DNA from: Humulus lupulus
Lineage: Eukaryota > Streptophyta > Magnoliopsida > Rosales > Cannabaceae
NCBI RefSeq assembly: GCF_963169125.1
Contig: NC_084802.1
Location: 113,774,903 to 113,838,902, forward strand
DNA: 64,000 bases
Direction: 5' to 3'
Position numbers and translations under genes: made by a program
The notes under the pieces: generated by a model
Database searches by the model: none
Told to the model about the DNA's origin: nothing
The model's input: the letters and a program-made list of their open reading frames with translations, nothing else
In this document: positions 1-9,680 of the stretch, piece by piece
Position numbering within the stretch: the first letter of the stretch is position 1
Layout of the letters: the number at the start of each line of letters is the position of its first letter

Positions 1-1020
1 TTACAACTCTATAACTGAAAATACAAATAAAAAGGAAATGAAGAAGATGATGAAGAAGAAGAGAATAGTAAAATACAACTTTAAGCAAAAGGTTACAAAT
101 AAAGTAAGGTGTTTGAAACAAAATAAAGAAAAGATTACAACTCTTGAACAAGAAATACAAGTAAAAGAACAAGAGAATAAGAAGAAAACAATACAATAGA
201 AAGAAGAACATAAATGCAAGAAACTCTCACTTAGACAACCTAAGTGAAGAGGGTTGGGGATCACGGACTTGAAAAAGGATTAAAACCTTTGTCCAAAAGC
301 TTATTTCCCCCTAACTCAAGCACTAAGGGATCTCTCTCAGATATTGGAAAAGCTTTCTGGAATTATCAAGCTTCAAGGTGTTTCTAGCCAAGTGCTCTAA
401 TGGATAGACTTACAAGTGAGTTATAGGCTTCTATTTATAGATTTTAGAGACACCCTTTGAATTTCAAATTCCACCAACCCCCATGGATGTTACCAATGTT
501 TAATTGGATTAATATGGAATTAAAAATGAGATTTGGGAGTTATTTGGGTTTTTTGATTCGTTCAACAAAGATTGAAAAAACTGAAAAAATTGGTCAGTTT
601 TGGCCTGTGGCCACAGCCAGAGACATTAGTGGCCGCGGCCACTGGTCTCTGACCCACAGGTCGCGGCCACTGAATGTTGGTGGCTGCGGCCACCGACCAA
701 TTTCAGCACAAAAAATGTGCTATTTTCCCAAACGGTTCCAAACCCTCCCAAATGATTTTGTAACTCCCAAAACACATTATTGGGGTTAAAATCATATCTC
801 TAACAGCCATATCACATATGGCTTTATGAAATTCATCTCAATATTGTGTAACAACAATTTTACACAATAAAGGGTAATATTTGGAAGTTACAAATTTGTA
901 ACACCAAATATGTTACATTATTTGGATATATCTCATATATCTAAATATTGTAACTCTCTATTATAAGTTACAATATGTGACACACTTTGTCACATTTATT
1001 TAATCTAAAACATTATATTA
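1..1020 (-). mobile_element. LTR-like sequence, minus orientation, family unassigned
   Basis: Read on the minus strand this stretch has the layout of an LTR: an AT-rich start, a CpG-rich island with CCGCGG palindromes (plus positions 600-690), a TATA box (CTATAAATAG at plus 431-440) and then a leader-like stretch rich in CT and TTC. The reading frames on both strands are low-complexity or LTR-derived and resemble no protein. The left end lies outside the window and the right end runs into an AT repeat next to copia coding sequence, so neither border is proven. It could equally be another promoter-bearing repeat. Confidence 0.45.
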
Positions 1021-1062
1021 TAATATAATATAATATTACATTATATTATAAAATAATATAAC
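1010..1062. repeat. AT-rich microsatellite
   Basis: Almost pure A/T made of repeated attata/ataat words. It lies exactly between the minus-strand LTR-like sequence and the truncated copia reverse transcriptase, so it may mark the junction of a deletion. Confidence 0.75.
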
Positions 1063-1064
1063 AT

Positions 1065-2044
1065 TATGTAGATGATTTCTTACTCATTGGAAACAATGTT
1101 AAGAAATTATCCGATGTGAAGAATTAGGTGAGCACTCAATTCCAGATGAAGGATTTGGGTGAAGCAAGTTATGTTCTAGGTATCAGATCATGAGGGATAG
1201 AAAGAACAGACTTTTAGCTCTATCTCATGCAGCTTACATAGATAAAGTTCTTAAACATTTCTCAATGACAAATTCCAAGAAAGGACGTCTACCGTCCCGC
1301 CATGGAATTCATCTTTCAAAGAAGCAGTCTCCCCAGACTACTGAAGAGGAAGATGCAATGAGAAAAGTTCCTTACGCATCTACAGTTGGAAGTCTGATGT
1401 ATGCCATGTTGTGTACTAGACCAGACATCTGCTATGAAGTGGGATTAGTGAGCAAGTATCAGTCAAACCCAGGATCGGAACATTGGATAGCAGTTAAGCA
1501 TATCCTGAAGTATTTGAGACGGACTAGGGATTATATGTTACTCTACAAGGGTGGTGTTCTGAACCCTGTCGGCTACACCAATTCAGATTTTTAGACTGAT
1601 TTCGATGACAGGAAGTCTACTTCTAGAATGGTGTTTACTCTTGGGGGTGGAGCTATGATTTGGAGAAGCGTAAAGCAGTCTGCAATCTCAGATTCCACCA
1701 TGGAGGCTGAGTATATAGCCGCCTCAGAAGCAGCTAAGGAAATAGTCTGGCTAAAGAAGTTCTATTTAGATCTTGGTGTTATTCCAGAAATGGATAAACC
1801 ACTTGTGTTGTTTTTTTACAATACAGGGGCGATAGCCAACACGAAAGTACCTCGAAGTCACAAGAGGAGTAAGTATATAGAAAGGAAGTATCACATTCTT
1901 CGAGAATATGTGGCCAAGGGAGATGTATAGGTTATGAAGATTGCAAATGAAAACAATCTTGCGGATTTGTTTACAAAGACACTACCAGAAGCTACATTTG
2001 ATAAGCATATCAAGGAAATGGGATTAGTAGAATTAAGGCGTTAG
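1065..2044 (+). pseudogene. Ty1/copia reverse transcriptase (C-terminal part) and RNase H, degenerate
   Basis: The fragment begins inside the RT catalytic motif (YVDD at 1065-1076). It continues through the copia RT tail (VPYASTVGSLMYAMLCTRPD, 1364-1423) into RNase H, with DRKSTSR near 1606 and the strongly conserved DSTMEAEYIAASEAAKE near 1690-1740. It ends with LADLFTKTLP just before the tail stop at 2042-2044. Defects visible: a TAG after VKN near 1124, a frameshift near 1185-1190, a TAG at 1592-1594 and a TAG near 1928. Gag, protease, integrase and the RT N-terminus are absent, so this is a 5'-truncated element. The family is certain; the lineage within copia is not. Confidence 0.92.
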
Positions 2045-2068
2045 TTTCAATTAGTGCAAGTGGGAGTT

Positions 2069-3040
2069 TGTTGGGATTTTATGCTCTAATTAAAACACAA
2101 ATTCTTTGTAATCTCATTTTATTATCAATAAAAGAATAGAAATAATTTTTTGACTTGGTTAATCACTTTGCTCACATGTTTTATTTGTTTAATATAAACT
2201 TCTCTTAAATCCCGAGCATATAGCAAATTTTATTTATAGTGACATAATCACAATGGAATATAAATATGATTATATGTTCAAAATAAGTTAGTCCTAAGAG
2301 TTGTGTAATTTTGAGAAGAAAAGAGAAATTATGGCAGATTTATTAATTAAGATAAATTGGTATCTAAATTAATAAATAAGTTTAAATCAAGGTTCAAATT
2401 ATAAATAATTAATTTGATAAAGGATTTAAATAATTATTTAATTAATTAAATCAATAGAAAATAATGCAGGCCTTGATTTTTAAGTCCAATGGACTTATAA
2501 TCAAATGGGAAATTTCACGGGCCTAAAGCCCGTGATAATTTCGACCTAGGGCTTTAAAATGGCTATTTTTTTATTGATTTTTTAATTAAATTAAATGGTC
2601 TAATTGAGTCTATAAAAGGAGTGCTTAGAGAGAAGTCAAAACAGAAGTTTAATCACTGGTTTTCTGATAGTTTTAGATTCTCTCTAAACACAAGTCCTTT
2701 TCTAAGCCTCTTTGTTATTTTCTCTTCTTCTCTCTATATCTATCTAATGTGTTGAGAATTGTGCACACTATTCTAGGTGATTCTAAGGATACATTGGAAG
2801 ATTGTGAAGAAAATAGAAGATCGTTCAGTTTCTTGATAATACTCTGCGACAGAGAGGATACAAGAGTTAGAGAAACTGAAGGAGGGACTCTTTCATTCGG
2901 CTGCATATACTGCAAGTATTCTATTCTTTTTTTCTCTTTGAATTCAGTTTTAGAAACATGTTTTAGGCTATCTCGTATTAATTTCTTTAATATTAGATAT
3001 ACATAAAATAAATAAAGATCCTGTATAAGTTTTCCCAACA
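2069..3040 (+). mobile_element. Ty1/copia 3' LTR
   Basis: Starts 24 bases after the copia pol stop, behind a purine-rich tract (gcaagtggga, from 2056) that fits a polypurine tract. It begins TGTTGGGA and ends TCCCAACA, a perfect terminal inverted repeat of 8 bases, giving an LTR of 972 bp. A TATA box lies at 2611-2620, followed by a CT-rich leader. The matching 5' LTR is not in the window. Directly after it the sequence changes to minus-strand Tat integrase, so the copia element probably landed inside a Tat element. Confidence 0.88.
2611..2620 (+). promoter_or_regulatory. TATA box of the copia LTR
   Basis: TATAAAAGGA about two thirds into the LTR, with a GAGAGA/CT-rich leader beginning some 30 bases later, the usual U3/R arrangement. 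Activity is not shown by sequence. Confidence 0.6.
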
Positions 3041-3440
3041 AGTCTGTCCTGTGGAGGTCCTGAGGGAAGTTCGGTATGCCCAAAGTACTTGCGGGAGCTA
3101 CTCAGGCCAGACTCCTTTGGCCTCATCTAACATTCTCTTAAGGCTCGCCTTTAGGATCTTATTCACAACCTCAACCTCTCCATTGGCCTATGGATATTCT
3201 ACCGAAGAAAAACTTTTAATAACGTCGTGCTTTTCACAGAAGTCGGTGAAGAGATCACTGTCAAACTGGGTTCCATTATCTGACACGATCTTTTTAGGAA
3301 GGCCAAATTGGCATACAATGTTTTCCCCAACAAATTCTAAGACTCTCTTTGAAGTGATGGATGCCAAAAGGCTCAGCCTCTACCTTCTTCCTGAAATAAT
3401 CAATTGCTCACATGCAGTCAGTGACCATGTGTTGTAACAT
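3041..3440 (-). pseudogene. Ty3/gypsy Tat-type integrase core, fragment
   Basis: On the minus strand this reads as an integrase catalytic core: GLPKKIVSDNGTQFDSDLF (second catalytic Asp in SDNGTQF), then SVEYP and ANGEVEVVNKILKASLR (catalytic Glu in NGEVE). A stop replaces the Gln expected before ANGEVE, and the tail is frameshifted near 3085. The first catalytic Asp and zinc finger are missing. The next element of this type, at 23270-23760, lacks this very segment but shares the adjoining one. The copia LTR abuts its 3' side. Confidence 0.85.
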
Positions 3441-3958
3441 CAGGAAACCCCTGATACTTTTGGATTCACGTGTCGGACCCAATACCTTTGTGGAAAGAGG
3501 TTTAATGCAAAACCACTCGAGAAACTGTGACCCTTAACCTATCTAGAACTGAACCTAAAAACCATCAAATATTCACGTTAACATATTCAAACGTTCCTCT
3601 TTCAAACCCAGAAAATTACCCATTTTTTTGTGCATTATTTCTAATTGGATCTAGTGCTATGGTTTTTGGCCAAAAAAAAAAAACCCATACTAAACTCAAA
3701 TAGAACCAAAGTAAGCAAATATATTGGAAAATTTCATAAAACTTATTGACATATAAGAAAATGAAATGTAAACTAGGTATAAGAGTACTTACAATTTATT
3801 TTCTCGGTCGAGGAAATGATAGCAAAACTATAGATAATAACCTGGAAGCTTCTAGAAAACAAAGGAATGCAGAAGAGCTCTGTATATTTTGAGAAGAAAA
3901 AGAAGATGAAACTTTTTTAATGCAAAGGTGGTAAGATTCAGGTCTAGTTCTCCTATTT
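3441..3958. other. Unassigned spacer without genes
   Basis: AT-rich DNA between the Tat integrase scrap and the family D LTR. It holds an A12 run near 3671 and no reading frame with recognisable protein. TGTAACATC near 3433 could be an LTR start, but no matching end is seen. Confidence 0.5.
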
Positions 3959-4205
3959 ACACACAAGATTTTTATAGTGGTTCAGCCCCGATCAGTTGGT
4001 CATAGCCTAATCCACTTAGAGTTGTGATTATAGATCTGTACTCAAGATCAGATGGACTGAGCCAACTGAGTTTCTTCAGTACAGATTGCAAAAATACAAG
4101 GATCCTTTCAAATACCAGCACTTTCTCTCTCTAGAATACTCAGACCCAAATTTTCTCTCTCTAGAAAGAAGAAGCGGAAGAAGCCCCTCTCTAATCCCAT
4201 AAGCC

Positions 4206-4219
4206 CTCTATTTATAGGC
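4206..4219 (-). promoter_or_regulatory. TATA box of family D LTR copy 1
   Basis: Minus strand GCCTATAAATAGAG, identical in copy 2 (63331-63344), placed upstream of a conserved CTCTCT-rich leader. Confidence 0.6.
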
Positions 4220-4617
4220 TTAGGGTCATTCATACGGTATCCCCTAGAACCGGGATATTTTATTATACTTATTATATTTAAATTACAAAAAACATTCAAA
4301 ATGTAACAAAGCCCCCATTTGTGGGAAGAATGAGAGATTCCCGCATATCTTGTTGAAGTTGTTTCTGGGAATCTTGACTTAGTCCTCCTCTAGCTAGTTG
4401 ATCCACCTCCTACTGACCACCCATTCAAGTGCTGGTCGAACATGTGCATGGTGGTAGAACATGTTTTTGTGGGTCGGACAAGTGCATGGTGGTAGGACAT
4501 GCACTCCTTTCCTCTAACATGGCACTCTCCTCCAGCATGCCATATCTCTCCTCTAACATGGCACTCTTTTATTTGGGCAACCATGCACTTGTTGGACATA
4601 TGTATAAAGACCAAATT

Positions 4618-4865
4618 CTTGGGCTCTCCTCGGACCACATCCTTGGGGTCTCCTAGGACCACACCCTTGGGGTCTCCTAGGACCACTCTCTTGGGTTCTC
4701 CTCGGACCAAAGTCCCTTGGGGTCTCCTCGGACCACAGCCTTGGGATCTCCTAGGATGCACTCTCCTTAGCTTTCCTCGGACCACACCCTTGGGATCTCC
4801 TAGGATGCACTCTCCTTAGTTCTCCTAGAACCACCCCCTTGGGGTCTCCTATGATGCACTTGGCT
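4618..4865. repeat. 24-bp minisatellite inside family D LTR
   Basis: About ten imperfect units built on CTTGGGGTCTCCTAGGACCA plus four variable bases. Units start at 4618, 4642, 4666, 4690 (26 bases) and 4716, then pass into a variant series ending in GGATGCACTCTCCTTAG. As the period is a multiple of three, it creates repetitive reading frames on both strands; these are not proteins. Copy 2 of the LTR carries the same array with a different order and number of units. Confidence 0.88.
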
Positions 4866-5039
4866 TGGTGATGACATCGTTCAAGCAATCCAAACTTTTC
4901 ACCAGTCTACCGGGTCCCTTTATCATAACTCTGAGGAGTCAATGTATTTATTGACTATTTAATGTGTCTTTTACGGATCATGTACTGCCATTTGTCACCT
5001 CTATTGCCACGTCATCAATCTCCATTTTTGGGGATAACA

Positions 5040-6907
5040 ACGGGGTTATTGGGTTATGGAAATAAAAATTCGGAGATATATTCGAGGTTAGAACGCCTAG
5101 GAGGGAATATTAGGGGAAATTACCATTTTGCCCTCGGGGACGTTTTTGGTACCCCGAGCCTTGAGACACCCTTATAGACTTAAGCTGAATAAAACAAAAT
5201 CTAGAACTATTTGGAACTCTCTAAACCGACCGACTCTCTTCCCTCGCTCTGCTATCTCTTTTACATTTGGAGGCTTAGTGATATTTGGAGGAAAACCAAT
5301 CAAAGCTGAGAAATTGGAGCTGAGTTTGGGAGACCCTAATCAGAAATCTAAGGCTTGGAGCTTGAAGGGGGTGAGCTTTGAAAGTTGAGGAGCAAGTGAA
5401 AGCTAGAAATCATCAGCTGAGGTAAGGAGTCTAACTTTAAAATCCCTTGAGTTTCAGTTGAGCTATAGCTAGAACTATAAGTTGCATGTGAACTAGAAAC
5501 TTGAATTAAATCTTGCTGTGGGTTGAGTTTATAAGACTGTGTTGGATTTATTGTGGATCTTAGATGATGTGGTAGGGAGGCTCAAGCTTAATTCTGGGTT
5601 TGGGTATTAAGTTGGGATGATTTTAGAAGGATTGGCTCGAAGGAAATGCAGGGAAAATGGTGTTTTTCTGGGTTTGGAGGCGAGGGCCGCGGCCCTAGGA
5701 AGGGCATGCTGCGACCCGTGTGCACGCTAGGCCTGGGGAGGCCACTAATCATGGGATGCGCCGCGACGCTTGGCCAAGCATGCCGTGGCCCGTGTGTGTT
5801 TTCAAGGAGGTGTTTAGCCTCTGTTTCGAGGATAGCTGCGACCCTTGAGGGGTTGGGTCGCAGCCCTAGTTCAAGATGCAGGGTGTTTAATGGTATCTGA
5901 CTTGGGAACCTAATGGTTAGGGCTCGGGATGGATTTTATCACCCGGATTGATTAAATCCATGGTTCCGGAGACTAGAACTATGACTCAAAGTTATTTAAT
6001 GGTATAGAGCTTGATGGGTGGAATTGTTAATGCGTTGTGACTAGGGTTTCGGTGAGGCTCGGACTAGGGAACTGTGCTCGCGACATTGGTGCTTAGAAAG
6101 CTCGGGACACAGGTAAGAAAACTAGTGTTTCCATAGAGCTTGTGTTGCACGGCTCGGCCTTATATGATTGAGTTGCAGGGCTCGACCCTATATGACTATG
6201 TTGCGGGGCATGACACTTTGATTGAATTTATATGTGTTTAGATTTACGCTTATCTATATCATATGTGTATGTAAATGATGGAACAGCGAAGGCCGGGAAC
6301 GGCAAGGGGCCAGGAGCAGCGTTTAGCACGCGCAGTGCGAGTTACCAGGGGGAGACCTGAAGGGATACCTGGGATATCCTTACGGTATAGACCGCGAACC
6401 CAAGGCCTGGTACAATGTCTGGGACGGCATGGCCGTACGTGTATAGCCTCGTTATGGCTTGAATTTTTGTTATGTGTTTAATATGCATATATTATCCCCT
6501 TGTGAGGGTTTTCTTGCTGGGCCTCGGCTCACGGGTGCTCTATAGTGCAGGTAAAGGCAAGGGGTAAGTTGATCAACCTTGAGTATGGTGAGCGTGACGG
6601 GCGGCGCGTACATGTCTGGTCTGCCTGGCTGTCACGGCCAGGGGCGTTTTTGGGAGATGATTGTACTAAACTTTAATTTTTTCTTCTAGTCGACTCTGGT
6701 TATATTTTGAGTTGTAAATATTTCTAAACTATGTTTTTGGGATCGCAAATGTTAAACACTTTATAATTTTCAATGAAAGGTTCATTTTCTAATTTATGAC
6801 TCTGATTATGATTTAATTACACATTTGTCCTAAAACCTTGATTAGCGAGTTAATTGCACATTTATTTAACTCACTTAGTAACGACTCTAAGGCAGTAGGG
6901 CGTTACA
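5040..6907 (+). mobile_element. Tekay/Del-type LTR, 5' truncated
   Basis: Ends GGGCGTTACA at 6907, the terminal sequence shared by the Tekay-type LTRs of this window. Recognisable stations in order: a start equivalent to the CACAACGGGG region of other copies, a CCATTTTGCCCTCGGGG block near 5130, a CpG island with GGCCGCGGCC (5680-5880), and the conserved phrase TTGCTGGGCCTCGGCTCACG ending in GTGCAGGTAA (6514-6553). The first several hundred bases are missing because a family D LTR was inserted at 5039. No internal region follows, so its mate is lost or it was a solo LTR. Confidence 0.82.
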
Positions 6908-7945
6908 AAAGTGCTCTCATAAGTTATTTCTGGATAGTAGCCGTGAATATTGGCCATTCAGTGAGAATGCCCAGAGACACTAGGGTTGCCCAGTTTGAGT
7001 GAGGCTGAACACCCTAGGGGCAACTACTCACTAGCACCACTGATTAGAATAGAAGTCTCTGTAAACCCATGCAACTTCGATTACACTCTTGAATAGTAGC
7101 AATGCCCTAGGTAACTTGATGGTTACCCTTGTGAGGGATTTACTCTTGGATAAGTAGTGATGCCCTAGGTAATTTGATGGTTACCCTTGCGAGGGATTTA
7201 CACTTGGATAAGTAGCGATGCCCTAGGTAACTCGATAGTTACCCTTGATGGCGGTATTTATTAGCTAGATCTTAGTGTTGAGACTCTCAGTTCTCTCTTA
7301 CAAATTAGCATTTATGCTGGAGGGCGTGATACGCCCGAATTGTTGGAAATTGTCGAGCGTTGGTCTCGAATTATATTGTGATATATTATATCTGCTTGCT
7401 CTAGGACTTTTTGAGTGCAGGGATTTATTTGTTTATATGAAATAGTTTGTAATTGGTTATCAAGCATAACCATAAGTTTTCTAGGACACTCTTGCATTCT
7501 TCAAATTGATTGCGTGGGGTCCAGATGGATCTGGAACTCTAATTTTTGTGAGCTATTGTTATCTGTGGACAGTAACTTGGTCAGTGACCACTTGTCTTCT
7601 CTGGATGCTTTTGTTTTAAAGCTAAACTTACTAAGTGTTTTCACTTACCTAGTTGTTTCCTGTTGTAGGTAAGAGCAAGGGCAAAGCAAAGCAGTGAGCG
7701 CTGGAGTCTACTTTGTGGACGTACATGTGGACCGACCTTTTGGGAAACTGTTTGTTTCTTCGAAATTTTGTCTTATTTTCATAAACTAGGCTCACTTTAC
7801 TCTTAATAAACTATGTTTATATTAAATGTTAAGTATGGCCATACAACTTTTAAAAAGTTTTTCTATACGGGTTTTTGAGACATTTTGTTAAATGAAAACG
7901 TTTATATTTTCGCATTATTAAGTCTTGAAAATTTGGGATGTTACA
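6908..7945 (+). mobile_element. Chromovirus-like LTR (family F), 5' border uncertain
   Basis: Ends GGGATGTTACA at 7945 and is followed immediately by a PBS-like word, so this is a 5' LTR. Its 3' half matches 50820-51285 (shared words CATAACCATAAGTTTTC, TTGTAGGTAAG, CAGTGAGCGCT, ACATGTGGACCGACCTTT). The 5' part carries a 58-bp tandem array. The LTR start is not identifiable; it may begin right after the Tekay LTR end at 6907. Confidence 0.65.
7091..7262. repeat. 58-bp tandem repeat, three units
   Basis: Units 7091-7148, 7149-7206 and 7207-about 7262, each with AGTAG, GATGCCCTAGGTAA and GGTTACCCTTG at fixed spacing. Units 1 and 2 differ at few positions; the third is diverged at its end. It lies in the upstream part of the family F LTR. 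Confidence 0.88.
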
Positions 7946-7960
7946 GTAGGTATTAGCGCT
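7946..7960 (+). other. Degenerate primer-binding site
   Basis: GTAGGTATTAGCGC follows the LTR end directly and resembles TGGTATCAGAGC, the initiator-Met tRNA primer site found intact at 16105-16116 and as TGGTATCAGAG at 57184-57194. It is mutated at several bases. Confidence 0.55.
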
Positions 7961-8095
7961 TGAGTTGAGCTGGTTCTGTAGACAACCCACATGTACATTT
8001 CACAAAGATAGACCAGCACTCACTGTAAGTACTGTCTTTTCATATATGTTTCCTTTGCTTTCTTTTAGTTACGTCAATTCTATAAATTGTAGGTT

Positions 8096-8536
8096 ATGGT
8101 CGATCTACCAAAGATAGGTGACCTTGTGATAGGAAACCTACCCATGATCCTTATCCCTAGGATTGATTACTATAGAATCTTTCATGATGAGAATCCGTGA
8201 CACTTCGAATACAATCAACAACATCAGCGTGTCATTCGGCAATGGACTCATTACATGATAGAATTCCTTGATAGAGCCAACATACCCGAGCGATGGAGAG
8301 TGCGATATGCTAGCACTTATTTGAGAGGCTCAACAAAGATATGGTTTCGTCACAGACATTGGCGGCTGGATCATGACATATGGGATGATTTTTGTATGCA
8401 GATCAAGCTAGCGTTTGGGCCATGGATTGGCCTATCTCCGTGGTTGATAGTGTACCTCAAGGCAGAGGAGTATCCTGAGAAGCCGAACAAGGATAACGAC
8501 ATAAAGCTGAATATCGTGATGGATACCCTAGATTAG
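8096..8536 (+). pseudogene. Chromovirus gag, truncated
   Basis: ATG at 8096 opens a frame that stays in phase to 8536 apart from a TGA at 8198-8200. The second part has the plant Ty3/gypsy capsid pattern: RYASTYLRGSTKIWFRH followed by WDDFCMQIKLAFG (the A...L.G.A..W / W..F...F signature). It sits about 150 bp behind the PBS, where gag is expected. Gag normally continues to a CCHC zinc knuckle; here it ends at TAG 8534 and no pol follows. The role of the intact protein would be capsid formation in the cytoplasm. Confidence 0.75.
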
Positions 8537-8936
8537 GTTATGCTATGAGAGTCTTGTTGATACTTTTTGTAAAGACCTTGCAAACCTACTAGGTTGTAGG
8601 ACTTTGTCGCAAGCAGATGTAGAAACCTGACGTGTAGTACGGGTTCTCTTTTTGGATTTATCGTCCTACTAACTAAAATCCTATGGCATGATCTTTCATG
8701 ATCATTTTCTATTGCTAGGTTATATCCCTAAATATTATGACTACCTGTTTTGACCCTCCTTAGCCATGCTGCGGCCCGAGTCTCAGCTACGAAACATTGA
8801 TTATGTTAAGAGGTTGGCCACGACTAAACTCTGTCCATGCCGCGACCCTTAAGGAATTCTTCAACTCATGGATTTTTAAGCCCAAAAAATCACCAATGCC
8901 TTCAAATCATGTCAAGATCCATCCTTTGTTGAAAAC
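8537..8936. other. Unassigned spacer with a CpG-rich patch
   Basis: No gene. At 8765-8850 it contains CATGCTGCGGCCCGAG and CATGCCGCGACCC, the same wording as the CpG islands of the Tekay LTRs, suggesting a shred of such an LTR. Confidence 0.5.
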
Positions 8937-9623
8937 TATTGACGCGGTTTTTCGCCAACAGTGAATTAAGAAAATAACAAGGTTGAATTAGTGCTTGATG
9001 ATAAACTGAAATAATAAATTAACTCTCAAGAACATAGATCTTTTACATGGTTCAGTGTTTAAACTCCACCTAGTCCACAAGTCTATATTACTACTGTTTT
9101 TCTCTCTATTTTGCAGAGTTTCAGTATTACAGAATAATCGTCCCCTTTCCTGTCCAATATTCTCAGTATTTATAGAGAAAATCCTTGGATAGGTTTGGGT
9201 AACTGCGTAAGTCAATCATGGATTTACATATTTATTACATTTAATGTGTAATATTCTCATTTATACTAGGATGTGATCTGATCACGAAATAAATGGTCTC
9301 CTAATATCTGGGACATTAAATATCACAAGCTGGCCATAAATGATCGTATAAAATATCCGGGTCATCGAGGATCCCCACATACGCCATATATCCAAGTTAC
9401 CACGGGCTGGAAATGCTTTCGAGCTCGTACTATGGAGGTCGTGCCTTATGAATATTATAAACTAACGCTTTTCAACTTATGTATCCCTACCTTGTATAAC
9501 CGTCATGTAAACCGTGTTGTCTACATGGATAATAAATGGACTCCTTGGCTATTTCTTCCATGTATATATTTTCCAGCTATACAGGAGCTGAGTGAAAGAC
9601 TCGAGTTGAAATTAGGGTACACA
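8937..9623 (-). mobile_element. Tat-type 3' LTR
   Basis: Matches the 5' LTR of element C (28794-29490) along its length: TATTGACGC at the left end, AATCCACCTAGTCCACRAG-like motif (9063-9080), CTCTCT, TGTCCAATATTC, a TATA box on the minus strand (plus 9166-9175) and GCTGAGTGA...AGGGTACACA at the right end. To its right lies a G-run on the minus strand (PPT), so this is the 3' LTR of a minus-strand element whose interior is almost entirely lost. Confidence 0.8.
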
Positions 9624-9680
9624 TTTGCCCCCCAAGTCCCTACTCGTGTTTTGAGTCGAATCATTATGACAGGTCAACCT
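9624..9680 (-). other. Polypurine tract and remnant interior of the Tat element
   Basis: Minus strand ACTTGGGGGGCAAA directly before the LTR start TGTGTACCC is a clear polypurine tract. About 45 bases further right the sequence becomes the 3' LTR of element A, so the rest of the Tat interior was deleted. Confidence 0.7.

Larger units (their letters stand above)
3959..5039 (-). mobile_element. Family D LTR, copy 1, 3' end truncated
   Basis: Nearly the same sequence recurs at about 63102-64000 in the same orientation. On the minus strand it starts TGTTATCCCC (5039) and has a TATA box GCCTATAAATAGAG (plus 4206-4219), followed by a leader with paired CTCTCTAG boxes. It ends abruptly at 3959, where copy 2 continues for about 117 more bases. 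A minisatellite fills the U3 part. A short word shared with the Tat LTRs of this window (TGGTTCA ... CCTA.TCCAC, plus 3977-4020) suggests a Tat-like relative. Its right border cuts a Tekay LTR. Confidence 0.75.

Noticed and set aside
1..264. Minus-strand Phe/Leu/Cys-rich 87-codon frame resembling membrane segments
   Set aside because: Arises from the A-rich plus strand (T-rich on minus) of the LTR-like leader; no conserved pattern.
457..789. 110-codon frame on plus
   Set aside because: It lies in LTR-like DNA and opens through the CpG island; starts with TTG and resembles no protein.
2715..3083. 122-codon minus frame and its plus counterpart over the copia LTR
   Set aside because: Inside the U5/leader part of a bordered LTR; antisense to each other; no motif.
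4390..4819. Repetitive reading frames on both strands (131 and 106 codons) with GSPRTT-like and GDPKGV-like repeats
   Set aside because: They come from the 24-bp minisatellite, whose period is a multiple of three; the copy at 63690 has a different unit order. No start context or homology.
5646..5900. 84-codon frame with Arg/Cys/Gly-rich product
   Set aside because: Product of the CpG island in a Tekay LTR; similar island frames occur at 6275, 10170, 17167, 21949 and 41998 with unrelated products.
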